Source: Artemia franciscana (taxonomy: Eukaryota > Arthropoda > Branchiopoda > Anostraca > Artemiidae). From it: a stretch of 64,000 bases of DNA. Below the pieces are notes generated by a model. That model worked only from the letters and a program-made list of their open reading frames with translations. It had not been told where the DNA came from and searched no databases. Shown in pieces: positions 44,861 through 56,646 of the stretch (position 1 is its first letter; every line of letters starts with the position of its first letter). The stretch covers positions 53,588,968 through 53,652,967 of the forward strand of contig NC_088867.1 of the NCBI RefSeq assembly GCF_032884065.1, in the 5' to 3' direction. The position numbers and the translations under genes are program-made.

Positions 44861-45464
44861 CTCAGAAACCATGTGTTGGTTTATGTGTTGATTACACATA
44901 ACCAACACGTTTCTCATGTGTTGATTAGTTTGAAATCCACGGGGATTTCATTTTGTGTCACGTGGGCGAACATCCCCTTTCTTTGGCTCAAATGTCTGAC
45001 TTGAGAGGCTCGAAGAGGTGACTTGAAAAGGCTCGAAAATCTTGAAAAACTGAAACTTCACCTCTAAAATGTAGCTCGAATATACCGAGATTTAGTCTGG
45101 ATTGTACCATAACCTCTAAAGTGTGCTGAAAATGGAACATTTGTGCTGCGTAGGCAATTTTGTGTTATTTTTTTATTATCATAAATGTTTTTGATAAATA
45201 TTAAGATGAATTAGCATGTACATAGATATATAACACGGAGATTAAAATATTCCGTGCATGAGCATCCAGTTTATAGTACGGTGGAACAATGAAGCTGTTT
45301 AGTTAGTGTGCCAACAGATGTTGTTTGAGGAACATGATTCTTGCTTTTATGAGTGCGACATCGAATTTCAATATTATTTTAAGTGTTGAATTTCTATCGG
45401 AGAATATTAATTGGTGATAAGTGCAGTTATATATATATATTTCGTAAATAGTTTTTTGGATATA

Positions 45465-45605
45465 ATGGTTAATCTTGTGGCTGATAGTAAAGATAGTGGA
45501 ATGGAAAGTGACCAAAAAGTGGATGATCCAAAAAGAAAACAAGTCAAGTCTAAAAGTGAGTTAGTTGTAAACACAGAAACTAAAAGGAAGAAAGGAAATA
45601 GCACG
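45465..45605 (+). CDS. Candidate first coding exon, unknown protein
   Basis: ATG at 45465 opens 47 codons: MVNLVADSKDSGMESDQKVD, then DPKRKQVKSKSEL and ETKRKKGNST, up to a GT donor (ACG|GTATTG). The peptide is hydrophilic with two basic, NLS-like clusters and lies outside all repeats recognised here. It is phase 0 at its end, and a phase-0 open segment lies at 48111. Nothing identifies the family. It could be chance. Confidence 0.3.
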
Positions 45606-45925
45606 GTATTGATTTTTTTTTATTTCTTATAATCAAAATATCTTAAGGCCAGATTGTCTATTTAATAGATTAAATAAATACTCAAACTGGTTTCAAGTTT
45701 CTTTGGGAACAGGGCTGCCAATTGACGAAAATATTGGAGGTTGGTAAGGATTTTGGTAAAGGCCAATAATAGCATCTCTTCGGACGGACACTTGCTAGAC
45801 CTAAAAGAGGGACATTTTTAAGATTGCTAATTTTATGTTTATTTTTTATGTCTTTGCTCGTGTTTCTGACCAATCATCTCCACCCCCCGTTAAAGCTTTC
45901 ATATAGCCCCAGGTTATATAAAGAT

Positions 45926-46235
45926 GGTAAATATATGACTGTTCACATTATTGACTTACCAATAAAGTAAACATACCACTCAATACCTTTTTTTATGCTC
46001 TTTACGAATAAACCAATCGCTTCTATCGCAAAATTCATGTTTCAGTACTTTTTGAGCTCTTAAAGATGACGAATTATCAATTAAAGTATGAGTTATCGAT
46101 CGTTTTCGACAAAATAATACTTCATTTTCTCAGAGCCAAAATTATTTGTAATACGGTTAGGTTGGGTTAAGCTAGGTCAAAAGTGCTTAAATTTGAATTT
46201 GCGATAGAAGCGATATTCGTAAACGCTACAGCAAG
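45926..46235. mobile_element. MITE M1, copy 2 (right end truncated)
   Basis: The left terminal repeat is present (GACTTACCAATAAAGTAAAC, AATCGCTTCTATCGCAAAAT). Then comes the centre with GGTTAGGTTGGGTTAAGC and the beginning of the inverted right arm, which breaks off near 46235. Confidence 0.75.
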
Positions 46236-46525
46236 TAGCCTATTAATGAACTGCATTTCATCCCCCCCATTTTTATATGTTTTTTAACCAATTATCTTTT
46301 TTACATATTTTAGGGAAATATGAGGCCATTAGAGGGGAGGGGGGGGTCTGGGTATGAATTTCTGGTATGAACCCTGGCTAGCAAGCTGTGCTTTAAAACA
46401 GATTCGAGGTGGTGACAAGCAATTTTTATTCTTAGAAGTCCTGTCCTCAAGTAATCTTTTTATTAGCATGTTTTCTTTAGTTGTAGTCAACCTTTAGGAG
46501 TTTACCTAAAATTTGCCTTGATACT

Positions 46526-46912
46526 TGTCTGTTATAGCCCCGACCACTCAAGTAGTTCATCCATTAACGCACTATGGAACCGTTTTTTTTCGTTAGTTTC
46601 TTTTAGCTTAGCATGAGACAAGACAAAACAAGTGACAGAATAGACGGGGAATATATAATCTGGGCTATATATTTGCACATAAGGGGGGGTAATGTATTTG
46701 GGCAGTTTGAAGTTAGAAAACGATTCTTGCTTCATAATATGAAGAACAATTGTACCTAACAAATTTTGCATGCAGACCTGCTATACTTTACCCCCACCTC
46801 CCCAGTGTGCAAGTATATTGCTCAAATTTGTTTCTAATTGTATCATACTTAGATGTATCTCATTAGGATTAACCTAACTTCACCTCTTGAGTGGTTGGGG
46901 CTATAATAGACA
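46526..46912. mobile_element. TIR MITE M2a, core shared with M2b
   Basis: Terminal repeats TGTCTGTTATAGCCCCGACC and, reversed, TGTCTATTATAGCCCCAACC (18 of 20), with CACTCAAG following in both. The inner ~250 bp (46585-46830) are homologous to 55115-55375, which lies in a MITE with different terminal repeats. No ORF. Confidence 0.75.
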
Positions 46913-46982
46913 TGTAGTACTTTGCCTTTCTTTACATGTTTTTCTCTATGTTGAACAATTGATTCAAATCTACAATAAACTA

Positions 46983-47410
46983 TTTGGAAAGTTTTTCGCA
47001 GTTCATATAACTGACTTACCAATAAAGTGAACATATCACTCGATGCCTTTTTTTATGTTCTTTACGAATATAACAGTCGCTTCTATTGCAAATTCAAATT
47101 TAAGCACTTTTTGACATAACCTGAACTAACCTTATTATAAATAATTTTGGCACTGAGAAAATGTAATATTATTTTGTCAAAAACGATCAAGAAAACGGCG
47201 CTGAGAAAACGTAGTATTGTTTTTTTCGAAAACGGCCGATAAATCATACTTCAATTGAAAATTCGTCATTTTTAAGAGCTCAATAAGTGCAAGCTCAAAA
47301 ATTTGCGATAGAAGCGATTATAGTATTCGTAAAGAACATAACAAAAGGCATCGAGTGGTATTTTCACTTTATTGGTAAGTCAATTACATGAACTGCAAAA
47401 AATTTACCAA
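46983..47410. mobile_element. MITE M1, copy 3
   Basis: Inverted ends around GCAGTTCATATAACTGACTT and, reversed, GCAGTTCATGTAATTGACTT; the centre has CCTGAACTAACCTT. This is the most complete copy. M1 copies 2 and 3 flank M2a. Confidence 0.8.
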
Positions 47411-48110
47411 CTGTTTTTTCAAAGGGTCCCTAAATTCTCTCCGTGATCTTCTACCCTGCTAGCATAGGTTATTGACCCATATGCTACTTCTGCACCTGTC
47501 ATTAAGCACTAATATCAATTAAACTCTCCTGGAGGCTCATGGAAAATACAATAATTTCGCTTATTGCACCTGGTCTGTCTACAGGAGCAAATTTTGTGGA
47601 TTTCAGTTTTGAAAGTCATTTGTTTATTGCTAATCTGGTCTTATAATAGGACGACCGAGCAATAAATTAAAACTGCAAAATTTTTGGGATTTTATCACTA
47701 TTGAGATGAGGGAGTATGCTGAGGCGATCCCTTTAAGGGGATCAAAAAGTTATCCCTGCATTTTGTGATAAATTAAATTTAATACTTGGCTTTTTACATT
47801 TTCAGTATTTGAAGTAATTAATCAACCTCAAAGGGCGATTCTTGCTCACTTGAAAGTTTTTTTTCAAAGAGCTTTTTTGATTTTCCGTTCGCTATACATA
47901 TATGTATAAAATTGGAAAAATTAGCACAAAAAATAAATTTTTTATATGAAGTAATGAACTTAGTTAAACTTCAAACAAAGAAAAAATACTGCTTTGCAGG
48001 TTACGCATTTTATATCTACAAAACTAGCTTAAATAAACTCTTGATATTTTGCAATGTCCATGGCTAATTGTCAAGTCATGGCTAATTGTAGAAAAAACCA
48101 AGACAGATAG
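47411..48110. other. Unassigned sequence
   Basis: AT-rich, with no repeat or gene recognised. Near 48062-48090 CATGGCTAATTGT occurs twice, 18 bp apart. Confidence 0.4.
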
Positions 48111-48305
48111 TCTGATTGGATGAGAGGCAAATCCGGCATTAACCCCTTTATTAGGATTGATAAAAAAGATGTTAGTTCATTTGTTATTCCAGAGGGGATT
48201 TGGAAGGTATCTGAATGGAAATCTCTGCTCTTAAATACAGACCAACCAAATAATTTTTTGCCCATGAAGCTTGTGATAAATTGCCAAGCTCATCAGAGGT
48301 TCTAA
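48111..48305 (+). CDS. Candidate terminal coding exon, unknown protein
   Basis: After a TAG at 48108-48110, usable as an AG acceptor, the frame is open for 64 codons to TAA: SDWMRGKSGINPFIRIDKKD, then VSSFVIPEGIWKVSEWKSLL and ending AHQRF. The composition is strongly protein-like (Trp, Ile and Lys periodicity) and it lies outside recognised repeats. Phase 0 would fit the donor at 45605, but the pyrimidine tract is poor. It could equally be a relic ORF. Confidence 0.27.
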   Translation, partial: SDWMRGKSGINPFIRIDKKDVSSFVIPEGIWKVSEWKSLLLNTDQPNNFLPMKLVINCQAHQRF

Positions 48306-48460
48306 CCCCATCCCCACCCCCACTTTCACTTCTACAGACAAATAAATATGCATAAAGTAATTGATGTCGTGACGGGTGACAAACTAATGAGATATTCGTA
48401 AGTTAATTTTTTTATTTTAAGCTACCCATTGAATTTTCTTTTCCTCATGGACATCCTTTT

Positions 48461-51272
48461 TATGGCACTTGGTATTAACCAAGTGACATATAGCAATCGC
48501 CAATTCTGTCGGTCTGTCTGTCTGTCGGTCTGTCGGTCCCGGTTTTGCTACTTTAGGCACTTCCAGGTAAGCTAGGACGATGAAATTTGGCAAGCGTATC
48601 AGGGACCGGACCAGATTAAATTAGAAATAGTCGTTTTCCCGATTTGACTATCTGGGGGGGGGGAGTGGGGGCCCGGTTAATTCGCAAAAAATAGAAAAAA
48701 TGAAGTATTTTTAACTTATGAGCGGGTGATTGGATCTTAATGAAATTTGATGTTTGGATTGATATTGTGTCTCAGAGCTATTATTTTAAATCCCGACAGG
48801 ATGTGATGACATTGGGGGGAGTTTGAGGGGGAAAACCTAAAGTCCCGGTTTTGCTACTGTAGGCACTTCCAGGCAAGCTAGGACGATGAAATTTGGCAAG
48901 CGTATCAGGGACCGGACCTGATTAAATTAGAAATAGTCGTTTCCCTGATTTGACCATCTGGGGGGGGGGGCGGTTAATTCGGAAAAAATAGAAAAAATGA
49001 AGTATTTTTAACTTATGAGCGGGTGATTGGATCTTAATGAAATTTGATGTTTGGAATGATATTGTGTCTCAGAGCTCTTATTTTAAATCCCGATCGGGTC
49101 TGATGACATTGGGGGGAGTTGGAGGGGGGAAACCTAAAATCTTGGAAAACACTTAGAGTGGAGGGATCGGGATGAAACTTGATGGGAAAAATGAGCACAA
49201 GTCCCAGATACATGATTGACATAATCAGAACTGATTCGTTCTCTTTGGGGTAGTTTTTTTGGGGGGGAGTAATTCTTAAAAATTAGAAAAATGAGGTATT
49301 TTCAACTTACGAACGGGTGATCGGATCTCAATGAAATTTGATGTTTAGAAGGATATCGTGTTTTAGAGCTCTTATTTTAAATCCTGACCGGATCTGGTGA
49401 TGGGGGCGGGGAGTTGGGAGGGGGAAACCTAAAACTTGGAAGACACTTAGAGTGAAGGGATCGGGATGAAACATGGTGGGAAAATTAAACACAAGTCCTA
49501 GATAGATGATCGACATAAACGGAACGGATCCGCTCTCTTTGGGGTAGTTGGGGGGGGGGGGGGTATTTCTGAAAAATTGAAAAAATGAGGTATTTTTAAC
49601 TAACGAACGGGTGATCGGATCTCAATGAAATTTGATATTTAGAAGGATATCGTGGCTCAGAGCTCTTATTTTAAACCCGACCGGATCTGGTGACATTTGG
49701 GGGGGGGGAGTTGGGAGGGGGAAACCTAAAACTTGGAAAACACTTAGAGTGGAGGGATCGGGATGAAACTTGGTGGGGAAAAAAACACGAGTCCTAGATA
49801 CTTGATTGACATAACCAGAACGGATCCGCTCTCTTTGGGGTAGTTGGGGAAGGGGGTTAATTCTGAAAAATTAGAAAAAAGGAGGTATTTTTAACTTACG
49901 AACGGATGATTGGATCTCCATGAAACTTGATATTAGAAGGATATCGTGTCTCAAAGCTCTTATTTTAAATCCTGACCGGATCTGGTGACATTGGGGGAAG
50001 TTTGGGGTGGGGAAACCTAAAATGACGGAAAACGCTTAGATTGGAGGGATTGGGATGAAGCTTGGTTGGAAAAATAAGCAGAAGTCTTGCATACGTGATT
50101 TACATAATTGGAACGGATCCGCTCAATTGCGTGGGGGGGGGGGGGGTAATTCTGAAAAATAAGAAAAAATGACGTATTTTTAACTTACGAAGGAGTGATC
50201 GGATCTTCATGAAACTTCATATTTAGAAGGATCTCGTAACTCAGATCTCTTATTTTAAATCTCAACCAGATCCAGCGTAATTGGAGGCGGGGGGGGGCAG
50301 TTGAGGGGAACCAGAAATCTTAGAAAATACTTAAGAGGTGAGATCAGGATGAAACTGGATGGGAAGAATCAAAACCTGTCTAAGATACGTGACTGACATA
50401 TATGGACCGGATCTGCTCTTTTTGGTGGAGTTGGGGGGGGGGGGGGGGTAATTTTGAAAATTGAGGCATTTGTAACTTACGAAAGGGTGACCAGATCTTA
50501 ATCAAATTTGATATTTAGAAGGATCTTGCGCTTTAAAGCTGTAATTTTAAATACCGATCAGATCCTGTGACATTCGGGGGATTTGGAGAGGGAAACCGGA
50601 ATTCTTGGAAAACGTGAAAATTTGGGTATTTTTATTTTACGAACAGGTTATCGGATCGTAAAGAAATTTGATATTTAGAAGGAATTCATGTCTCAGAGCT
50701 CTTATTTCAAATCCCGACCAGATCTTTTGACATTGGGGGGAGTTGGAGGGGGAAATCTTGGAAAAACACTTGGAGTGTAGGAATCTGGATGAAGCTTGGT
50801 GGATAGAATTAACAAATGTCCTTGATACGTGATTGACTAAACCATACTGGATTCGCTTTTTTTTGGGGAGTTGAGGGGAGGGGTTCAGTGATTTGGCGAG
50901 TTTGGTGCTTCTGGACGTGCTAAAACGATGAAAATTGGTAGGCGTGTCAGGGAGCTTCACAATTTGACTTGATAAAGTCGTTTTCCCAGATTCGACCATC
51001 TGGGGGGCAAAAGGGAGAGGAAAAATTAGACAAAATTAGGTATTTATAACTTACGAGTGGGTGATCGGATCTTAATGAATTTTGATATTTAGAAGGACTT
51101 TGTGACTCAGAGCTCTTATTTTAAATCTTGACCGGCATTAAGCCTCTTATTTTCCTTTTTAAATCAATCTATTGATTTATAGAATTTTGCTAGAGCTCAT
51201 ACCATATGATCTCTTGGCTCTTAGCTCTTCTTGCCTCGTCACAAGTGCCATATGAGCTCTTAGCTCTTGTTT
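48461..51272 (+). repeat. R1 element, copy C (nine units, reference copy)
   Basis: The ends carry TATGGCACTTG (48461) and its complement CAAGTGCCATA (51242). The head has a short hairpin (CTTGGTATTAACCAAG) and TCTG/TCGG repeats. Anchors CTCAGAG-like fall at 48771, 49068, 49362, 49656, 49950, 50240, 50531, 50692 and 51106. Spacing is 290-297 bp for seven units, then 161 and 414. Each unit contains GGGATGAAACTTGGTGGG-like text and a variable poly-G run. The tail is rich in GAGCTCTTAGCTCTT. It has no conserved ORF. Confidence 0.88.
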
Positions 51273-51764
51273 ATTTATGCTTTTGTTATGTTCTTAGTTA
51301 AGCTAATTTCTCATTAACGTAATTTTCCCTTAATACGCTTTGATTTTAAGTGGAAGGTGTTGCATGGCATGTTCTAGGTTTTATTTCTTGTACTAATGCC
51401 CTACCCACGTCATAGTCACACCTGTTAATTTAGAAAGCCAAGATTTATAAATTGTCCGATTTTTCTCTGATTTTAGTGTTTTACTTGTACTACAAGAGAG
51501 GAAAATTCAAATGACAAAAGAATTGGTTTTGGAAATCAGGACTAAATTTCTCCCCCAGTGTTGTCTACTAAATACTATGTTTTTGTGTATTTCATCAGAT
51601 TCAAAATGCAGAAAAGAAAGGTCCTCTTCCAAGATTTCATTTTTTTAAATGTGCCTCTTCACTATAATCGGTCAATAATAAAAAATACGCTTGAAAGTTG
51701 AACATTGCCCAAACCGACGAACGGGACACATTATTGCCACCGAAATCGCTCTTAATTAATAAAA
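51273..51764. other. Unassigned sequence
   Basis: AT-rich, with no gene or repeat recognised. Confidence 0.4.
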
Positions 51765-53440
51765 AAACAAGTTTATTCAACTGCAAGTAAGGAGCAACAT
51801 TAAAACTTAAAACGAACAGAAATAATTACGTATATGAGGGGGTTCAACCCTCGTCAATGCCTCGATCTTTACGCTAAAGTTCGAATTTTGTTTCAATCCT
51901 TCAAAAATGACCCCTGAATCACAAAGGGTTTAGTTAGAATAAACAGCTCTTATGAAAGTACTAAAAAAAAACATTGGCGTAAAGAGCAAGATATTGATGA
52001 GGAGACGAACCCCCTTATATACGTAATAAAATCTGTTCGCTTTGTTTTAATGTTGCTCCTTACTTTCAGTTGAAAAAGCTTGTTGTTTTCTATTTTATTT
52101 TTGATCGTTTTTTAAATAATGCTGGAAGATCTGGCAGCCCTTCATGGAAAATTCCCTTCCCTCATGGAAAATTTCTCCATGGAAAGATCCTCCCACGTAA
52201 CCTTCTCCCCCCGTCACCCCAACCAGAAAAAATCCCCCCAGAAAACGTCTGTAGATTTCACAATAACCAGTACTATATGTAAACAATGGAAAAAGTTCAC
52301 AGCTTGAAGCCCTTCCCCCGAGGGCTGTGGGGGATCAAGTCATTCTGAGAGACATATTTATTAGATTTTTCGACTATGCTGAACAAAATGGCTATCTCAA
52401 AGTTTTGATCGGCTGACTTTGGGGAAAAATGAGAGTTGGTCACTTAAATAGGGGTTAGGAGGCTTACAAAAACTTTACAAAGCACGGCAAAAAAGTGTTT
52501 ATATTTAATTTTGTTTCGTTTTTACGTATCAGGAAAACATTTCAAGGGAGGTTCAAACTCCTTAGCTCCCACCTGGATACGACCTTGTCCATATATGTGG
52601 CCACGGGTGTCCGATGTTTACCCCCTGGAAAATACTCTTTCCCCGCGGAAAATACCCTCTCCCCGCGGAAAATACCCTCTACGGTGAATCCTCCTTCGGA
52701 AAATACCGCCTCTCCTGCCGTTGGTTGGTCTCCAACCATTTTCGACTTATGAAAAAAGGGAAAGGACTAGAACTCTCAATTTCCGATCTAATGAGCACCC
52801 TCCGAAGTGTCTGGGACCATGAGGTGGCTGTGTGGATGAGGAAAGGGCAGTCCCCTTTCTGTATGGAGTAAACTCTGCTCATTTTTGGGTTTAATTTTAC
52901 TCTTAACTTTCATAACAACTGCGTGGAACAGGAGTTTTCACAGAAATCATAAGGAAGTAGATATCAATTTCACATTTTTGATGCGTTTTTTAAAGTTTCT
53001 TTTGTGCCCCCCAACTCCCTGACAAAAATCCTGATTATGACCTTTCGGATTATACATCAATTTCTACCTCCACCCTCCCCTCGTCTCTCCCTTAGAACTA
53101 ACTCTGTCTTTATCTGATGGCAAAATGAGAGCTAGGATGTTTCTCCATTAAAATACCCTTTGAAGTATTTCCCTCCCTTCCTAACTACAAAAAAAATCAG
53201 GGAACCCCACTGTAGAAGTTTAAGAACCTTTTTAAATTTTGTAATTTTTCCATTGTTTACAGATAGTGTTCGTTGTTGGGAAACATACGGACATTTTTTG
53301 CTGTGGAGTTTTCTGCGGGTGGGGTGGGATTTTCAGTGGGGAGAAAATTTTGGGAATAATTTGCTTTCAGCTGAGATGTATTTTCCACGGGGGGCATTTC
53401 TGTTGATGTTATTTCCGGGGGAGGGGGTGGTAAACGCCTA
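51765..53440. repeat. F2 family copies
   Basis: Bases 51765-52085 are the palindromic core (CTGCAAGTAAGGAGCAACAT ... GTTGCTCCTTACTTTCAGTT). Bases 52100-52430 are the C-rich block and GCTGAACAAAATGGCTATCT. Bases 52560-53440 are a more diverged C-rich then G-rich pair. Within it, CCCCGCGGAAAATACCCTCT repeats two to three times at 52620-52680. Confidence 0.75.
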
Positions 53441-55080
53441 GAACTGTGGCCACGATGGCTTGGGCCTAAGTCGCTACGGATGAAGAAGAAGAGGATTTAA
53501 TTTTCAGGCAGTAGCTTGGAGGACATGCTAAGCAATAGCTTAGGAAATAATGAATAATTTAGTGGCGAAGATCGAATCCTTAATAGTATGTTTATGGGCT
53601 GTTCTATGCTATTGTCTTATTTTATGATGACTTCTAGCTGTTTATATGTAGTATATTTTTAGTAGCAGTAGTTATGAATGATAAGGGTTTAGTGTTGCGG
53701 CAAGAACAGTTTTAATTGTATATTTTAATCTAAATTGCACTAAGCAACATATCTAAACTTCATTTTATCTGGAATAATAATTTTTCTATTGCCAGCAGTT
53801 TTGCATAATGTTTAGAATTTCATTTTAACTGAATTTTGGGCAATTTTATTTATGTTACATTTAAGTAAACCTAACTGTTCATAATTTTCTGTATATTTAT
53901 GATACAACTTTTTTAACTGTTTTAATTATCTACCCAGAGTTTGCAAAATCACTACCTCTTTAATTAAGGTGTGTATCGGGAAATTTTCGGTTGTTCTTTT
54001 AAATATTTTCGTACAGTCACGTCTGAGAAAACATGTTACCTGATTTGTGTGTGTGTGTGGGGGAGGTCTGTTGTGGAAGCAATGGGTCCTTGAGACCTGA
54101 ATTACGACCCAGAGGTTTCTGCCAATCGGCGTCATAATAAATTACGAAATATGAGAAAAAAATGTGTCATTACCATCTTTGTACAACTTTTATTCCTAGT
54201 TCAAAACTGCAATCATAAAAGCATCATCCATAGCTGTCAAGCAATGGAGGTTTCAAAGTGAGCTAACCCTTAAATACCAGTTATATCAAATACACCGCCT
54301 TTTATGGACCTTATAGAAAGCTATATTGATCTACCTTATGGTTACTGTTTTCAAAACTGTTCCCATTTCGTGTTATGGTAGCGTCACAAATCGGGTTTTG
54401 TGCATATAGTTCACAACCCAAGAGAACACAAACCAACACAAAAACAATAAATCTAAAATAGACACCAAGTATTTATATAGATTTGGAAGATGAAAACTGC
54501 ATCTGAAATGGTTCTGATAGATGACAGGTAAGAGAGTTGACCACAAATGAAGGGCACATAAATAAACTATAAATTAAACAAAAATAAACTATAAATTGGA
54601 ATTGAAATCTATTTCAAGCATAGTAATTAATAAAGGCATTTCATGATTTAATATCAGTCAAATTAATGTACAGAAATACTATTTAAAGCATGGTAAATTT
54701 GAAAGTAAGGGGTTATCCCCTGTCTCTCATCTGGTAAACATGCCTGCGTATTCGACTCCCACCGATGGTGACTTTCTAGCATTTTGCATATCAGTTGATG
54801 TTGAGTAGTTTGGTTATGCCAACTGAATTGATTATTTTATCTGGAAGCTACGTAAATTATAATGCATGTACACGTAGGTAACTTCTTGTAGTTCCTGCCA
54901 TGCTTCTGAATTAGTATGCGAAATGTGTTGAATTTTTAACCCGCTGAGTTGCACGGCTAGATTGCACAGGGTCATATTTCAGGAACAAGTCGGAAATTGC
55001 GCTTTTAAAACCCAACAGCCATAAAACTGCAAGCCTTTTCCGACCATGCCGAGGGTACATGTGTATTATAACCCGACTCA
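53441..55080. other. Unassigned AT-rich sequence
   Basis: It starts with TGAAGAAGAAGAGG near 53480, possibly a LINE tail. A short (GT)n run stands at 54045-54058. No coding region is supported. Confidence 0.4.
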
Positions 55081-55086
55081 GGTTTA

Positions 55087-55415
55087 CGCTGTGCAAAACT
55101 CGAGAACAAACCGGTTTCTTCGTTAGTTTCTTTCAGTTTAGCGTGAGACAAGACAAAGAATAGTGACAGAATAGATGAGAAATATATAATTTGGCTTATA
55201 TATTTGTGCATTAGGGGAGGGGAAGGGTAAAGTATTTGGACAGCTTGAAGTTAGAAAACAATTTTTACTTCATAATATGCAGATTAATTGTACCCAACAC
55301 ATTTTGCATGCATACCCGCTATACTTTATCACCTCCCCCTAATTTGCAAATATATAACCCTAATTTGTTTCTAAAATAGCGAAAAACCCGGTTGGTTCTC
55401 GAGTTTTACACAGCA
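55087..55415. mobile_element. TA-flanked MITE M2b (329 bp)
   Basis: Terminal repeats CGCTGTGCAAAACTCGAGAA and, reversed, TGCTGTGTAAAACTCGAGAA (18 of 20), continuing through AACC-GG. It is flanked by TA on both sides, as in Tc1/mariner-related MITEs. The core is shared with M2a at 46526-46912. No ORF. Confidence 0.75.
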
Positions 55416-55991
55416 TAGAATTGAGTGAGTTGCGTACAATACACAAATACCATGCCGAGTAGGCATATAGTGGACATGGTCACACGCAGGATTTTATCTC
55501 GGGTAGGAGGGGGGGGGGTCAACTTAAATAAAATGAGATTTGATTTACGACTTAGATTCAGTAATTACTGTTGGAATAATTTTAATTATTCCATCAGTAA
55601 TCCGGATTCATAGATTTAACAGTTTTTTTCGTAAGAAACACATAAATTTCGTGGCTCGCTAACGAAAGTAGGCTACCATTAGAGAGCTGCTGAGAGTAGG
55701 GAAAGGCTGCATGAAATGTGTTGCAGAGCAGCTTCCGTGACTTTAATGTATGCATGTTTGTGAGATCCAACAGACATATAATCAAACAGAAGAATTTAAC
55801 CAAAATTTGCTGCCTTGTCCCATGCTCCACTCTTTTTAGATTCACCACAGCAGATACAGTGGGATAGTGTACATTCTGACATCTAGAACCTGGTAATTTA
55901 TTTGCACCCCTTCCCCCTCACAAACAAGTTTTCTCGAAAATACTCTTTGCCTTTTAGATCGTTTGCCATCCCTCCATAAGCCACGTTGGTA
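55416..55991. other. Unassigned sequence between two MITEs
   Basis: A G-run (55508-55519) and otherwise mixed sequence. An 84-codon reverse frame (55594-55848) has no recognised motif and is not called. Confidence 0.4.
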
Positions 55992-56644
55992 CTTATGGAT
56001 TATACGAGAAACACCCGAGAAGTGAAGTTTGGTTAATGCTAATGAAATAAAACAAAATATGATGAAAATATAATACCTTATTAGCAAAATTGTGAAAACT
56101 ACAAATTACAAATGGTATTTTACTTTTTGAAAACCACGTATTGACACGCCAATTCACGTTTTTCAAATAGTTGTACACTTCCAAAGATATTGCTTCTCGC
56201 AAGAGTACAAGGTCATGGTGTGTCCATTAACACGCTGTTGTTTTTTTTTCTTTATTTTTTTTTTTACATACAAAACCAAAACACATCTTCTACGAAAGTC
56301 TGCTGCGTTAAGAGAAACCTTACAGTTTTGTAGACGTACGGCAGTAATAAGTAATAATATATATTCCATTACAAATCACAACATATCCATAATCAACTCA
56401 AACTTCAAATCAATCTCTGTCATTTAAAAAATCTACACAACATTCAGTTCCCCCCGAACAAAAAACATCCTTGTTCTTTGGGTAACAACCCCTCATCCTG
56501 AAAAAATATAATTGCCTATTCTTAGGTCCTTGGCAAATCCCAAATCTTACTGTATTCTATCACTATGTATTGCAAACTAATCTTGTCCTATCTGATCTTC
56601 GCGATCCTTCCAAATTCTCGAGTGTTTCTCGTATAATACATAAG
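55992..56644. mobile_element. TA-flanked TIR element (653 bp)
   Basis: Terminal repeats CTTATGGATTATACGAGAAA and, reversed, CTTATGTATTATACGAGAAA (19 of 20), extending to ACAC(C/T)CGAGAA. TA stands at 55990-55991 and 56645-56646. The interior is AT-rich with a T-run and no transposase. Similarity extends ~10 bp outside the TA on both sides (CACGTTGG/CGTGGCGG), so the true end may be further out. Confidence 0.65.
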
Positions 56645-56646
56645 TA

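Noticed and set aside
45711-45725. CAGGGCTGCCAATTG as a further hAT MITE end
   Set aside because: No matching inverted end or 8-bp duplication was found within a few hundred bases.
49034-50999. Reverse-strand open frames with similar proteins (SIIYLGLV..., KTTLSSQ...) in R1 copies
   Set aside because: The same frame recurs because the DNA repeats. Frames are broken differently in each unit and are rich in Pro/Ser from C-runs; there is no start context or known domain.
54703-54778. tRNA-like stretch with TATTCGACTCCCACC and complementary ends GAAAGT/ACTTTC
   Set aside because: The T stem does not pair and the anticodon arm is absent. At best it is a relic SINE or chance B-box match.
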